IMG/VR virus record: IMGVR_UViG_3300018080_000483
Span: 1 to 28,498 of that record
Strand: one strand, 5' to 3'
DNA: 28,498 bases
From: a virus
Every line of letters begins with the position of its first letter. Positions within the stretch are counted from its first letter, which is position 1. A program made the position numbers and the translations under genes. Positions 11,763-19,721 of the stretch are shown here, in pieces. The notes beneath the pieces were generated by a model, which had not been told where the DNA came from, ran no database searches, and saw nothing but the letters and a program-made list of their open reading frames with translations.

Positions 11763-12545
11763 ATGCCGAAGACCGGAACCCGAGAGTGGGCGACCACGAC
11801 GGTCAACTGCGTCCAGGGATGCAGCCACGGATGCATCTACTGCTACGCCCGCCACAACGCCGTGAATCGATTCCAGCAGGTCGCGCCCGGCGAGTGGTCC
11901 AACATGCGCGTTCGGAAGGACAGGGTTCGGAAGAGCCGGAAGAAGGAGAAGGGCGTTGTGATGTTCCCGTCGGCCCACGACATCACACCGGAGGTATTGG
12001 AGGACTGCCTCACCGTCTTGGTCAAGCTGCTGGCGGCCGGGAATGAAGTCCTGGTGGTCTCCAAGCCGCACCTCGAGTGCATCATCGAGATCTGCAAGCT
12101 CACTGACTTCCAAAATCAGATTACATTTCGGTTCTCGATCGGCGGCATGACGGACTTAGCTGTTTGGGAGCCGAGCGCACCGACCTACAACGAGCGCGTG
12201 ACGGCACTGGCGTTTGCCTTCAATGCTGGCTGGAAAACCAGCATCTCTGCGGAGCCCCTGCTTGAGCCCTGGAACGTGATGCAGCTGTACGAGAACCTCG
12301 AGCCATTTCTAACTGGCGAGTTCTGGATCGGGAAGCTCAACAATCCGTCCAGCCGAGTCAAGATATCCACGGAGGCTCAGCGGGCGCGCTTCAAGACGCT
12401 CATAGCATGGCAGACAGATGAGGCCGTCATGCGTATAGTCCACCAGATGGGCAGCAAGCGCGGCATCCGCTGGAAGGATTCCTACAAGGAAGTCATCGCT
12501 AGGCAGATCGGGCCAAACATGGGCAGCAGATACGTGAGGGCTTAG
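11763..12545 (+). CDS. Radical SAM enzyme (spore photoproduct lyase-like / DUF5131-like)
   Basis: A 260-residue protein with the radical SAM signature C20-x3-C24-x2-C27 (CSHGCIYCYA), preceded by another cysteine at C16. These residues bind a 4Fe-4S cluster that cleaves S-adenosylmethionine to a 5'-deoxyadenosyl radical. The remainder has the expected partial TIM-barrel features: VMFPSAHDITPE, EVLVVSKPH, ITFRFSIGG, then KTSISAEPLLEPW, and LTGEFWIGKLNN. The arrangement (TVNCVQGCSHGCIYCYARH) recalls SplB-like and phage Gp37/Gp68 (DUF5131) proteins, whose phage substrates are mostly unknown. DNA lesion repair or nucleotide modification are the leading ideas. It sits between the small and large terminase genes. 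Family firm, substrate unknown. Confidence 0.85.
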   Translation: MPKTGTREWATTTVNCVQGCSHGCIYCYARHNAVNRFQQVAPGEWSNMRVRKDRVRKSRKKEKGVVMFPSAHDITPEVLEDCLTVLVKLLAAGNEVLVVSKPHLECIIEICKLTDFQNQITFRFSIGGMTDLAVWEPSAPTYNERVTALAFAFNAGWKTSISAEPLLEPWNVMQLYENLEPFLTGEFWIGKLNNPSSRVKISTEAQRARFKTLIAWQTDEAVMRIVHQMGSKRGIRWKDSYKEVIARQIGPNMGSRYVRA

Positions 12546-12547
12546 CA

Positions 12548-12649
12548 ATGACCGAAGCAGAGAAGTCCAGGATGCAAGGCCACGGTTGGGCGCAAGCGGC
12601 ATTCATCGTGCTGGTGGTGATGCTGACGCTGGCCAATTCGTGCAGTTGA
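12548..12649 (+). CDS. Tiny membrane protein, 33 residues
   Basis: A 33-codon frame beginning two bases after the radical SAM stop: a polar start (MTEAEKSRMQGHGW), then one hydrophobic segment (AQAAFIVLVVMLTLANSCS) to the end. The C-terminal NSC is not a good lipobox. A purine-rich GTGAGGGC lies about 12 bases upstream. It resembles other single-pass mini-proteins of this phage (9148, 9279) only in layout. Function unknown. Confidence 0.42.
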   Translation: MTEAEKSRMQGHGWAQAAFIVLVVMLTLANSCS

Positions 12650-12652
12650 ATC

Positions 12653-12680
12653 TTGACCCATGGTCTCGCAGTGATACATT
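12653..12680 (+). promoter_or_regulatory. Promoter TTGACC-N16-TACATT
   Basis: TTGACC (12653-12658) and TACATT (12675-12680), spacer 16, directly after the tiny membrane gene. The promoter at 17296-17323 has the same -10 and the same spacer, and 13093-13120 shares the -35 and spacer. Confidence 0.5.
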
Positions 12681-12700
12681 GAGGCCGAAGGGGCCCAGCG

Positions 12701-12946
12701 ATGAACGAGCACGAAGCCAAGATTGATGAACTGCAGAAGCGAGTGAGGACGCTCGAGCTTGAGAAGCAGGAGTTGGTCACCGAGATCGATGACTGCCACT
12801 CCATACTGGACGGAGCCAGGATCGGAATGCCGGAGGACTTCGACACACTCACCGACAAGGAGAAGGTGCGATCGATGAAGCTCCCGGGTCGATTAGTGCA
12901 AGGACTGCTTGCCTGGAGCAATCCGGTGCTGGCCAATAGGGTCTAG
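12701..12946 (+). CDS. Small coiled-coil protein
   Basis: An 81-residue protein. Residues 1-32 form a long charged coiled coil (KIDELQKRVRTLELEKQELV); the rest is a short helical domain (MPEDFDTLTDKEKVRSMKLP, then LVQGLLAWSNPVL). No family recognised. It has its own promoter 20 bases upstream, but the ribosome site (GGGG) is poor. Transcription probably ends at the hairpin at 13059-13089. Confidence 0.55.
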   Translation: MNEHEAKIDELQKRVRTLELEKQELVTEIDDCHSILDGARIGMPEDFDTLTDKEKVRSMKLPGRLVQGLLAWSNPVLANRV

Positions 12947-13058
12947 ACTATCTGCCACCCGGAGCCAAACGTCGGGTCCCTGTGTTGGGGGCCTCGGTAG
13001 ATACCGTGGATTCGAACGTCTCGGAGGGCCAGTCACCAAGCGCGAAGAGTTTTGACCG

Positions 13059-13089
13059 CCCCCGGCTCCCTGGCCGGGGGTTGTCTTTT
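13059..13089 (+). terminator. Rho-independent terminator
   Basis: CCCCCGGC (13059-13066) and GCCGGGGG (13073-13080) pair perfectly over 8 bases around a 6-base loop, followed by TTGTCTTTT. It separates the 12701 gene from the next promoter (13093). The region 12947-13058 before it holds no convincing gene or tRNA. Confidence 0.75.
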
Positions 13090-13092
13090 CCA

Positions 13093-13120
13093 TTGACCGC
13101 TCATGCCTCGCTGGTAGGCT
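13093..13120 (+). promoter_or_regulatory. Promoter TTGACC-N16-TAGGCT
   Basis: TTGACC (13093-13098) and TAGGCT (13115-13120), spacer 16. It starts right after the terminator's T-run, so it opens a new transcription unit before the gene at 13142. Confidence 0.45.
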
Positions 13121-13141
13121 TCTATCAGAGAGGGGAGCGAC

Positions 13142-13627
13142 ATGACACGCCAGACGAAGAGACGGAAGCTTCCGATCGAGAAGCGGATCCCGACCAGCGC
13201 AGACGACCTCAAGCACACCGGCAGCCTTGCCAGCGTCGCGGTGCCGGAGAAGTCTCCGGAGGACATGAGCGAGGTGGCGAAGACCCACATGCTCGAGGTC
13301 TTTGGTGGGGAACTGCCGAAGCGTGCGTTCATCGCATACCATGGGGTGGACGCCTACCGACGAGACGAGCCAGCACTGATCCTCGACCACTCCGACTACA
13401 TCCCCAGCCAGACCAACAAGGACGGTCGGCAGGTGCAGTGCTACGTGGTCAAGTATCTGGACGGAGACATCAAGTGGTTTCCGATGTCGATCCCCAGTGT
13501 GGAGCTAGACCAGCCAGCGCCGACGATCGGGATCCTGGGTGCGTTCAAGAAGCCACGCCTGTGGGCCGAGATGATCCCGGACACAATCGTCCGGCCGCGC
13601 TACTGCGTCAAAGGCCGGCGCGATTAA
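13142..13627 (+). CDS. Hypothetical protein before large terminase
   Basis: A 161-residue protein with a basic start (MTRQTKRRKLPIEKR). The middle is alpha/beta (THMLEVFGGELPKRAFIAYHGVDAY), with a W/Y-rich beta stretch (CYVVKYLDGDIKWFPMS) and a basic C-terminus ending in KGRRD. No family recognised. GGGGAG lies five bases before the ATG. It has its own promoter and is separated from the large terminase by about 110 bases that carry another promoter-like pair. Confidence 0.68.
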   Translation: MTRQTKRRKLPIEKRIPTSADDLKHTGSLASVAVPEKSPEDMSEVAKTHMLEVFGGELPKRAFIAYHGVDAYRRDEPALILDHSDYIPSQTNKDGRQVQCYVVKYLDGDIKWFPMSIPSVELDQPAPTIGILGAFKKPRLWAEMIPDTIVRPRYCVKGRRD

Positions 13628-13629
13628 GA

Positions 13630-13659
13630 TTGACACCGCAGTGCCCCGGCTAGTAGTCT
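13630..13659 (+). promoter_or_regulatory. Promoter before large terminase
   Basis: TTGACA (13630-13635), a perfect -35, with TAGTCT at 13654-13659 (spacer 18) or TAGTAG at 13651-13656 (spacer 15). It begins two bases after the stop of the previous gene and lies 80 bases before the terminase start. Confidence 0.45.
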
Positions 13660-13739
13660 GCTGTTCACCTTCTCTTCATTGTCGCAGCCGGGGTGGCGGG
13701 AGTCAGGCCCAAAGCCCCGGTTCTCCATAGAGCGTGACA

Positions 13740-14981
13740 ATGGAACTATTCCACAAGCAGCTGCTCTCCGTAGTGAAGGCCAACAAGCGCCTGAACATCT
13801 GGGACGGCCCTGTCCGGTCTGGCAAGTCAGTCGCCAGCGTCGTGGCATTCCTGAAGTTCATCCTGGAGGACGCGCCCAGGACCGGCGAGTTCTTCATGAT
13901 CGGCAAGACCGTCACGGCCCTGAAGCGCAACATCATCACGCCCATGCAGGACATGGTCGGTCCGGAGTGTGTCTACCGGAGCGGCGACGGAATCATCAAG
14001 CTCTGGAACCGTACCATCAACGTGACCGGGGCCAACGACGAGCGATCCGAGCAGAAGATACGCGGCTCCACATCGGCCGGGACCTACGGCGACGAGATCG
14101 TCCTGTGGCCGGAGTCATTCTTCCGTATGGCCACCTCCCGCATGTCCCTGACGGGCTCGCGCTTCATGGGGACGACCAACCCGGACTCGCCGAACCACTG
14201 GCTGAAGACGGGCTACCTGGACAGGGCCGGCGAGGTCAACCTGCGGCGATTCCACTGGGGGCTGCGCGAGAATACCTTCCTGGACCAGGACTACATCGAC
14301 CAGATCGAGGCCGAGTACACTGGGCTCTGGAAGAAGCGGTTCATCGATGGCCTCTGGGTGCTGGCCGAAGGCGCGATCTACGATATGTTCCGGGACGAGC
14401 ACAACACCTACCTCGAGCACAAGCTGGTGCCGGACGAGTACATTGTGGGAGTCGACTACGGAACGAACAACCCCTGCGTGTTCATCCTCATAGGGATCAT
14501 CCACAACCACATGGGCAAGACTATCGCATGGGCCGAGCGGGAGTACTACTACGACAGCCGCGTGAAGTTCCGCCAGAAGACCGACTCCGAATACGCTCAG
14601 GACATGGTTCACTTCATCGCACAGCGCGACCACCGGAAGCATGTCGCAGCGATCTACATCGACCCCAGCGCGGCCAGCTTTAAGCTCGAATTGAAGCGCC
14701 GGAACCTGTGGAACGTGAAGGATGCCGACAACGATGTCTCCAACGGGATCCGGACTGTCTCGAGGCTGATTCACCAGGGGCGATACAAGCTCCACAGACA
14801 GCAGTGCCCCATGACCATCCGGGAATATCCCGGCTACGTCTGGGATCCGAAGAAGGCTGCTAAGGGCGTCGAGGAACCAATCAAGGAAAACGACCACGGC
14901 AAAGACGCGGAGCGTTATGCGTTGCATTCTCATCTGGGAACCGATAGCATCCTCTACACGCCTGAAGCACTGAAATGGTGA
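13740..14981 (+). CDS. terL: Terminase large subunit
   Basis: A 413-residue DNA-packaging motor and nuclease. The ATPase half carries Walker A GPVRSGKS (residues 23-30), a coupling segment, and a Walker B-like region GTYGDEIVLW around residue 115. The nuclease half has VGVDYGTNNPCVF with the first acidic residue, a middle IYIDPSAASF strand whose aspartate is likely the second, and NDHGKDAERYAL near the C-terminus, supplying the last. It translocates DNA through the portal and cuts the concatemer. The ATG (13740) is used; a GTG two codons earlier is also possible, and the ribosome site is weak. N-terminal length is a little short but includes the adenine-binding residues (FHKQLLSVVKANKRLN). 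Confidence 0.95.
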   Translation: MELFHKQLLSVVKANKRLNIWDGPVRSGKSVASVVAFLKFILEDAPRTGEFFMIGKTVTALKRNIITPMQDMVGPECVYRSGDGIIKLWNRTINVTGANDERSEQKIRGSTSAGTYGDEIVLWPESFFRMATSRMSLTGSRFMGTTNPDSPNHWLKTGYLDRAGEVNLRRFHWGLRENTFLDQDYIDQIEAEYTGLWKKRFIDGLWVLAEGAIYDMFRDEHNTYLEHKLVPDEYIVGVDYGTNNPCVFILIGIIHNHMGKTIAWAEREYYYDSRVKFRQKTDSEYAQDMVHFIAQRDHRKHVAAIYIDPSAASFKLELKRRNLWNVKDADNDVSNGIRTVSRLIHQGRYKLHRQQCPMTIREYPGYVWDPKKAAKGVEEPIKENDHGKDAERYALHSHLGTDSILYTPEALKW

Positions 14982-14988
14982 GGTCAAT

Positions 14989-16380
14989 ATGAGCGATCAG
15001 AAGCCAGCCGAGAAGCAGGGTCTCATCAAGCGGGTGTGGTCAGCCATCCGGGGGGATTCCTGGCAGAACGTGCTCACCGGAACCGGCACCTCCTACGACA
15101 AGCGGAAGGCCACGACCTTCGCAGCGAGCCGCAGGATACATCCACAGCAGCTGGCCAAGCTCTATGTTGACAATGGGATCACACGCAAGATCGTCGACCT
15201 GCCGGCCAACGACATGACCCGCAACTGGCTGAAGGTGAAGGGCGATGACGACGACAAGGTCCTCATGCGTATGGAGGAACTGAAGACCAAGCAGGAAGTG
15301 ACCAAGGGAATCAAGTGGGGACGTCTGTTTGGCTGCGGCATCGTGGTGATGGGGATCGATGATGGCGGAGAGCTCGAAGAGCCCGTGAACGAGGCCAACG
15401 TCCGTTCGGTCGACTCGCTCACCGTGTTCGATCGACGCGAGGTCGTGATCGAGGAGCAGGATCTGCAGTTCGACATGGGGCAGCCCGACTTCCTCGAGCC
15501 GCAGATGTACGAGATCACACCGGTCACAGGTCCGAGCGTTCAGGTGCGAGTCCATACCTCCAGGTGCATGCGATTCCGAGGCGTCGAGACTCCAAGGCAG
15601 GAACTGGTATCCAACTCCTACTTCGACTTGCCTGTCCTGCAGGCGATCTATGACAACCTCCGACAGTACGGCGGCGTCTTCGACTCCGCTGAGTTCATCG
15701 TCGAGGACTTCATCCAGACGCTGATCAAGATGGAGGGCGTCATGGCGATGATGCGGTCGAAGGAGGGCCAAGCCACAGTGAAGGCCCGCCTCAACCTCTT
15801 CGACCAGTCCCGCTCGAGCGCGAACACGCTGATCGTTGACACGAACGAGGACTATTCCAAGCACTCCTCCACTGTCACCGGGCTGCCAGATCTTCTCGAC
15901 CGGTTCATGATGACCCTCTCGGCCGTCACAGGGATTCCGGTCACCAAGCTCTTCGGGCGATCGCCGGCTGGCGAGAACGCAACAGGCGAAGCCGACACGC
16001 GGTTCTACTACGACGACATCAAGTCGAGCCAGGAGGATGAGGTATCGCCCGAACTGGAGAAGCTTGTCAGGCTCCTATTCATCGCCCAAGGTGGCGAGCC
16101 AGAGAAGTGGTCGATCCAGTGGAACCCGCTGATCACCCCGACGCCCAAGGAGAAGGCCGAGCTCTACAAGATCAACGCCGAGGGTGACGCGGGCGCAGTG
16201 AACTCCAACGTGGCGGATCCGGCCGAACTGGAGGAGTACAGGTACGGCGGGGCGACCTACAACAGCGAGCCGCCGACCTACGAAGTACCTAAAGAGCGCG
16301 ACGAACCGCCGCCTCCAGAGATGCCTCCGATACCTCCAATCCAGCCGCCGGTCATACCCCCGATCGACGGGAATGAGTAG
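14989..16380 (+). CDS. Portal protein (DUF1073 type)
   Basis: A 463-residue protein of the DUF1073 portal family, the dodecameric ring at the capsid vertex through which DNA is packaged. Visible: an N-terminal region with LAKLYVDNGITRKIVDLPANDMTRNWLKV, GIKWGRLFGCGIVVMGIDD, a wing with TVFDRREVV, the stem/crown helices, GIPVTKLFGRSPAGENATGEADTRFYYD as the strongest family block, and a proline-rich tail (PPPPEMPPIPPIQPP). It follows the terminase by 7 bases and overlaps the next gene by one base (TAGTGG). The proline tail is unusual and could interact with the head-morphogenesis protein. Confidence 0.92.
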   Translation: MSDQKPAEKQGLIKRVWSAIRGDSWQNVLTGTGTSYDKRKATTFAASRRIHPQQLAKLYVDNGITRKIVDLPANDMTRNWLKVKGDDDDKVLMRMEELKTKQEVTKGIKWGRLFGCGIVVMGIDDGGELEEPVNEANVRSVDSLTVFDRREVVIEEQDLQFDMGQPDFLEPQMYEITPVTGPSVQVRVHTSRCMRFRGVETPRQELVSNSYFDLPVLQAIYDNLRQYGGVFDSAEFIVEDFIQTLIKMEGVMAMMRSKEGQATVKARLNLFDQSRSSANTLIVDTNEDYSKHSSTVTGLPDLLDRFMMTLSAVTGIPVTKLFGRSPAGENATGEADTRFYYDDIKSSQEDEVSPELEKLVRLLFIAQGGEPEKWSIQWNPLITPTPKEKAELYKINAEGDAGAVNSNVADPAELEEYRYGGATYNSEPPTYEVPKERDEPPPPEMPPIPPIQPPVIPPIDGNE

Positions 16381-17288
16381 TGGCTCGGCTACGTCTCAGG
16401 AACAAGCGCCGTCTTGGCCGGCCGCCCACCTGGCTGGTGCCGCGATTCCTCGAGCGTCGATACAACGAGGTTCTGCAGCGCGAAGTAGTCCAGCGTCTAC
16501 GTGAGGCCGTTCGGTCGGAGGTCGTTCCACGGCTGAAGCTCCTGAAGTTCGAAGCCGACCAGGGCCGCCCGCGCGCGCCAGTCAGCAGGGCCGACGACCT
16601 AGCCACCGAGATCCTCGCATTGCAGGACGCGCTAACGCTGGCGCTCAACGGCAACGAGCGATCGGAGCGCGAGCAGCGCGACACCGTCCAGGACGTAGGA
16701 TCCGCAATATCCGATGCCAACCGAGCGCAGTGGTCGAAGATAATCCGCGCGTCCATCGGCGTCGACCTGTGGCAGCAGGAGCCGTTCCTCGCCAACCAGC
16801 AATCTCTATTCGTCTCGCAGAACGTCCAGCTGATCCAGAAGCTCAAGCAGGACTCGGTGTCGGACATTCAGGGCATCGTGCAGCGTGGGCTCCAGCAGGG
16901 CTTGCGCGTCGAAGAGATACAGGCGCAGGTGCAGCAACGCGTCAATGTCACCGAGGGACGCGCGAAGCTCATTGCCAGAGACCAGGTCGCCAAGGCCAAC
17001 GCCGAACTCACTCAGTTGCGGCAGGAGAACCTCGGAGTGTCGAAGTACATCTGGCGCACAGCCAAGGACGAGCGTGTCCGCGGCAAGGCATCCGGGATCT
17101 ATCCCGATGCTCGCCCCAAGCACTCGAACCTTGAGGGCAAGACGTGTGTTTGGTCAGACCCCACCGTCTGGATCGACCAAGACGGCAAGAGGCGCAAGCG
17201 TTCGAGCATCCAGGCCGTCGAGCTCCATCCCGGACAGGACTTCCAGTGCCGATGCACCGCAGAACCGGTGCTGTCGGATTTGCTGTAG
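16380..17288 (+). CDS. Head morphogenesis protein (Mu gpF-like)
   Basis: A 302-residue protein with GTG start. The N-terminal two thirds is helical (a region rich in Q, R and E), and the C-terminal third is the conserved Mu gpF/SPP1 gp7-like domain: RAKLIARDQVAKANAELTQ, then YIWRTAKDERVRGKASGIYPDARPKHSNLEGK and HPGQDFQCRCTAEP with paired cysteines. Such minor head proteins bind the portal and enter the head during assembly. The GTG overlaps the portal stop by one base. Followed by a gap with a promoter, so it closes the terminase-portal transcription block. Confidence 0.88.
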   Translation: MARLRLRNKRRLGRPPTWLVPRFLERRYNEVLQREVVQRLREAVRSEVVPRLKLLKFEADQGRPRAPVSRADDLATEILALQDALTLALNGNERSEREQRDTVQDVGSAISDANRAQWSKIIRASIGVDLWQQEPFLANQQSLFVSQNVQLIQKLKQDSVSDIQGIVQRGLQQGLRVEEIQAQVQQRVNVTEGRAKLIARDQVAKANAELTQLRQENLGVSKYIWRTAKDERVRGKASGIYPDARPKHSNLEGKTCVWSDPTVWIDQDGKRRKRSSIQAVELHPGQDFQCRCTAEPVLSDLL

Positions 17289-17295
17289 TTTTTCA

Positions 17296-17323
17296 TTGAC
17301 GCAGAGTCGTCGGGACTTACATT
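17296..17323 (+). promoter_or_regulatory. Promoter TTGACG-N16-TACATT for capsid genes
   Basis: TTGACG (17296-17301) and TACATT (17318-17323), spacer 16, in the gap before the protease/scaffold gene. The -10 box and spacer equal those at 12653-12680. It would boost expression of scaffold, cement and capsid proteins. Confidence 0.55.
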
Positions 17324-17367
17324 CAGCACTATCAGAGCCTTAGACGGTCCACCCTCCTGGAGGACAG

Positions 17368-18561
17368 ATGCCGGAATCAACCGAAGTTCGCAGGTTTGAC
17401 CGCATCCAACTCGGAACCATCAAGCGCCTCGACGATGGCACCATCACCAGCACCGCTGTTATCACCCGGGCCGGGATCTTCAAGTATCGCCGAGCCGACG
17501 GGTCCATCCAACTCGAACTGCGTCCGCCGGAAGAAGTCTTCCACGCCGACTCGATGGCAAGTGCGCGGATGCTCCCCATCACCAATGATCACCCGAAGTC
17601 GGTGTTCATTGAGCCTGCCACCGCGAAGGAACTGTCTATCGGCTTCACCGGAGAGAACGTCGCCAGGGAGGACAACAACCTGGCCGTCCCAGTGAAGATC
17701 AACACCGAAGAAGGAATCGGTGCGGTCGACGCCGGGCGACGCCAGTTCTCGTGCGGGTATTCCGCTGAGGTGTTCAAAGAGGATGGCCTCTGGGAGGGCG
17801 AGCGTTACGACGCCATCCAGAGGAACATCCGCTACAACCACCTGGCTCTCGTCGACCAAGGACGTGCCGGCGAGGTTGCCAGTTTAAGGCTTGACGGAGC
17901 GGACGCGTTTCAAGTAGAAGAAACATCTGCGCCGTCCAACGAAGCCGATCCGAAAGGTCCGAAAGGGAGGAACACGATGCCCGCCAAGGTCAAGCTCGAC
18001 AACGGTCTCTCATACGACTGCGCTGATGAGGTAGCGGTCGAGTTCCAGCAGAAGTGCGATGCGTTGGCCTCGGCGAACGCGAAACTCGAAGCAGCCGAGA
18101 AGGCCACTGTCGAGATGAAGTCCGACCGCGACAAGCTGCAGGGCAAGGTCGAAGAGCTCGAATCGCAGGTCAAGGACTTCGACAAGAAGCTCGACGAGGC
18201 GGTCAAGGCGGGCGTCGAAGCGCGCTCCAAGATCCTTGACCAGGCCAAGAAGATCATCACCAAGGACGACGAGCAGAAGAAGCTCGACGGCATGACCGTC
18301 GCCGAGATCCGCGAGGCCGCGATCCTGGCGGCCCGCCCGGACGCCAAGCTGGACGGCTACTCCGAGGACAGGCTCGACGGCATGTTCGAAGCGATCGTCG
18401 ACGCCGGGCCCACCAGCAAGCAGCAGCAGAACGGCCGGACGCTCGGTGGCGACGGAACGCGCCGAGAGGACGCCAAGGACAAGGATCCGGAAGAGGCGAG
18501 GCTCGACGGCATGAAGCGCCTCGAGGAGAGCAGCCGGGCTCCCATCGGGCAGACCGAGTAG
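17368..18561 (+). CDS. DUF2213 prohead protease with C-terminal scaffold region
   Basis: A 397-residue protein. Residues 1-175 are the DUF2213 protease domain: RAGIFKYRRADGSIQLELRP, ITNDHP (H75), FSCGYSAEV (S128) and RYNHLALV (H158), likely the catalytic histidine and serine of a herpesvirus-assemblin-like fold. A short linker (176-203) follows, then a helical, charged coiled coil (204-300) and a disordered KDKDPEEARLDG-rich tail, which is the scaffold. The protein shapes the prohead and digests the scaffold. GGAGG lies four bases before the ATG. An internal ATG at residue 204 with its own GGGAGG would give the scaffold alone. Confidence 0.88.
   Translation: MPESTEVRRFDRIQLGTIKRLDDGTITSTAVITRAGIFKYRRADGSIQLELRPPEEVFHADSMASARMLPITNDHPKSVFIEPATAKELSIGFTGENVAREDNNLAVPVKINTEEGIGAVDAGRRQFSCGYSAEVFKEDGLWEGERYDAIQRNIRYNHLALVDQGRAGEVASLRLDGADAFQVEETSAPSNEADPKGPKGRNTMPAKVKLDNGLSYDCADEVAVEFQQKCDALASANAKLEAAEKATVEMKSDRDKLQGKVEELESQVKDFDKKLDEAVKAGVEARSKILDQAKKIITKDDEQKKLDGMTVAEIREAAILAARPDAKLDGYSEDRLDGMFEAIVDAGPTSKQQQNGRTLGGDGTRREDAKDKDPEEARLDGMKRLEESSRAPIGQTE
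17977..18561 (+). CDS. Nested in-frame scaffold protein
   Basis: Inside the protease gene, ATG 17977 (residue 204 of the long protein) is preceded by GGGAGG at 17965-17970, six bases upstream: a stronger ribosome site than many gene starts here. The 194-residue product would begin MPAKVKLDNGLSYDCADEV and consist of the coiled coil and charged tail. This copies the lambda C/Nu3 and similar arrangements, in which the abundant scaffold comes from an internal start of the protease gene. Expression is inferred from the site and domain boundary. Confidence 0.6.
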   Translation: MPAKVKLDNGLSYDCADEVAVEFQQKCDALASANAKLEAAEKATVEMKSDRDKLQGKVEELESQVKDFDKKLDEAVKAGVEARSKILDQAKKIITKDDEQKKLDGMTVAEIREAAILAARPDAKLDGYSEDRLDGMFEAIVDAGPTSKQQQNGRTLGGDGTRREDAKDKDPEEARLDGMKRLEESSRAPIGQTE

Positions 18562-18611
18562 AGATCGCGCGGTTCAAGCCGCGGAAGTGATCGAACGGAA
18601 GGAACGCACAC

Positions 18612-19721
18612 ATGTCACCGCAGACGAATTATGAGCAGGACAGCCGCTTCGGAATGCCCGGTCTTTGCGTCGACACCAAGGTCGGATATGTCGAGAGCGC
18701 GGCCGCAGAAGAAGTGATCCCCTTCGGAGTCCTGGCGGTCGAGCATGCCACCGATCCGGAGATCGTCCGCCTTCCGGGCGCGAACACGCTCGTGGTCACG
18801 GATGACGGCGGGACGTACACCGCCGGCAACTACGTCGCCACGATCAACGGCGTCACGGTGACGGTCGCCTTCGACACCGACAAGGCCACGACCCTCGGGA
18901 ACGTAGCCACGGCGCTCGCCGCGCTCAACTTCGTCGCCTCGGCGACCTACGCAGCCGGCTCCGACACGATCACGGTCGTCGCGCAGGCCAACCGCCGCCT
19001 CACCATGACGGTAGACCTGTCCGGGATCACCGGAGACATGACGATCGACAGCATCGTGGGGTCGATCTCCGAGGCCATCAAGGGCCTCACGGTGCTCCGG
19101 ACGTCCGAGTACGGACAGACCCGGAACACCAACAACGACCAGGTCGTCATGACCCTGTCGGGTGACACGCTCACCACAGACGACACGGTCGACGGCGTCA
19201 TCAACGGCGTCGCAATCGATCAGGTCACCTACGCGACCTCGGAGGCCGCGACCCTGCAGCTGGTCGCCAACGCCATCCTCGAGGTCCCGGGGGTAGCGGC
19301 AGCAGTGGTGAACTCCACCGCCCGCACGATCACAATCAGCAACAACCCGACGTTGCTGATGGAAAACGCCAGCTTGACGGTGGACGACGATGCCCTCGCC
19401 GCCACCGCTCCGACCTTCGCCGCGACGTACTCCAAGCAGCCCGCCAGCGTGGCGGTCAACGAGACGGTGTATCTGGCCGGCGAGACGGTCGGCGCGCAGA
19501 GGCAGGGCAAGGTGTGGTGTCTGGTTGAGGAAGCCGTCGCCAAGGGCGACTCGGTCTTCGTCCGCATCAACACAGGGACAGGCACCCAGAGGGGCGCGTT
19601 CCGAAACGACGTTGACAGCGGATCCTGCGTCGCGGTGTCGACGCTCCGGTTCGCAGGACCGAGCCAGACATCCTCGGACGGCGTGAGCCTCATCGCGCCT
19701 GTGGAGATCAATCTTCCGTAG
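18612..19721 (+). CDS. Capsid structural cement protein (DUF2190/gp24-like) with two inserted modules
   Basis: A 369-residue protein. The outer parts resemble cement (decoration) proteins next to DUF2184 capsids: VIPFGVLAVEHATDPEIVRLP (residues 35-55), IKGLTVLRTSEYGQT (156-170), NETVYLAGETVGAQRQGKVW (283-302), VEEAVAKGDSVFVR and a final VSLIAPVEINLP. Two paralogous beta-rich modules, about 58-150 and 175-268, interrupt it. Both share V-x-T, INGV, ATTL..VA.A and TIT..L.M landmarks. Cement proteins bind capsid trimers and stabilise the shell; the extra modules probably project outward. The start has GGAAGGA before ATG. Confidence 0.72.
   Translation: MSPQTNYEQDSRFGMPGLCVDTKVGYVESAAAEEVIPFGVLAVEHATDPEIVRLPGANTLVVTDDGGTYTAGNYVATINGVTVTVAFDTDKATTLGNVATALAALNFVASATYAAGSDTITVVAQANRRLTMTVDLSGITGDMTIDSIVGSISEAIKGLTVLRTSEYGQTRNTNNDQVVMTLSGDTLTTDDTVDGVINGVAIDQVTYATSEAATLQLVANAILEVPGVAAAVVNSTARTITISNNPTLLMENASLTVDDDALAATAPTFAATYSKQPASVAVNETVYLAGETVGAQRQGKVWCLVEEAVAKGDSVFVRINTGTGTQRGAFRNDVDSGSCVAVSTLRFAGPSQTSSDGVSLIAPVEINLP

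Noticed and set aside
13008-13024. TTCGAA, suggestive of a tRNA T-loop
   Set aside because: The flanking bases (GTGGA and GTCTC) do not pair, and no acceptor or anticodon stem fits around it.
13679-14683. 334-residue open frame over the terminase
   Set aside because: Other-frame shadow of the large terminase; arginine/histidine-rich and without motifs, while the terminase frame has Walker and nuclease motifs.
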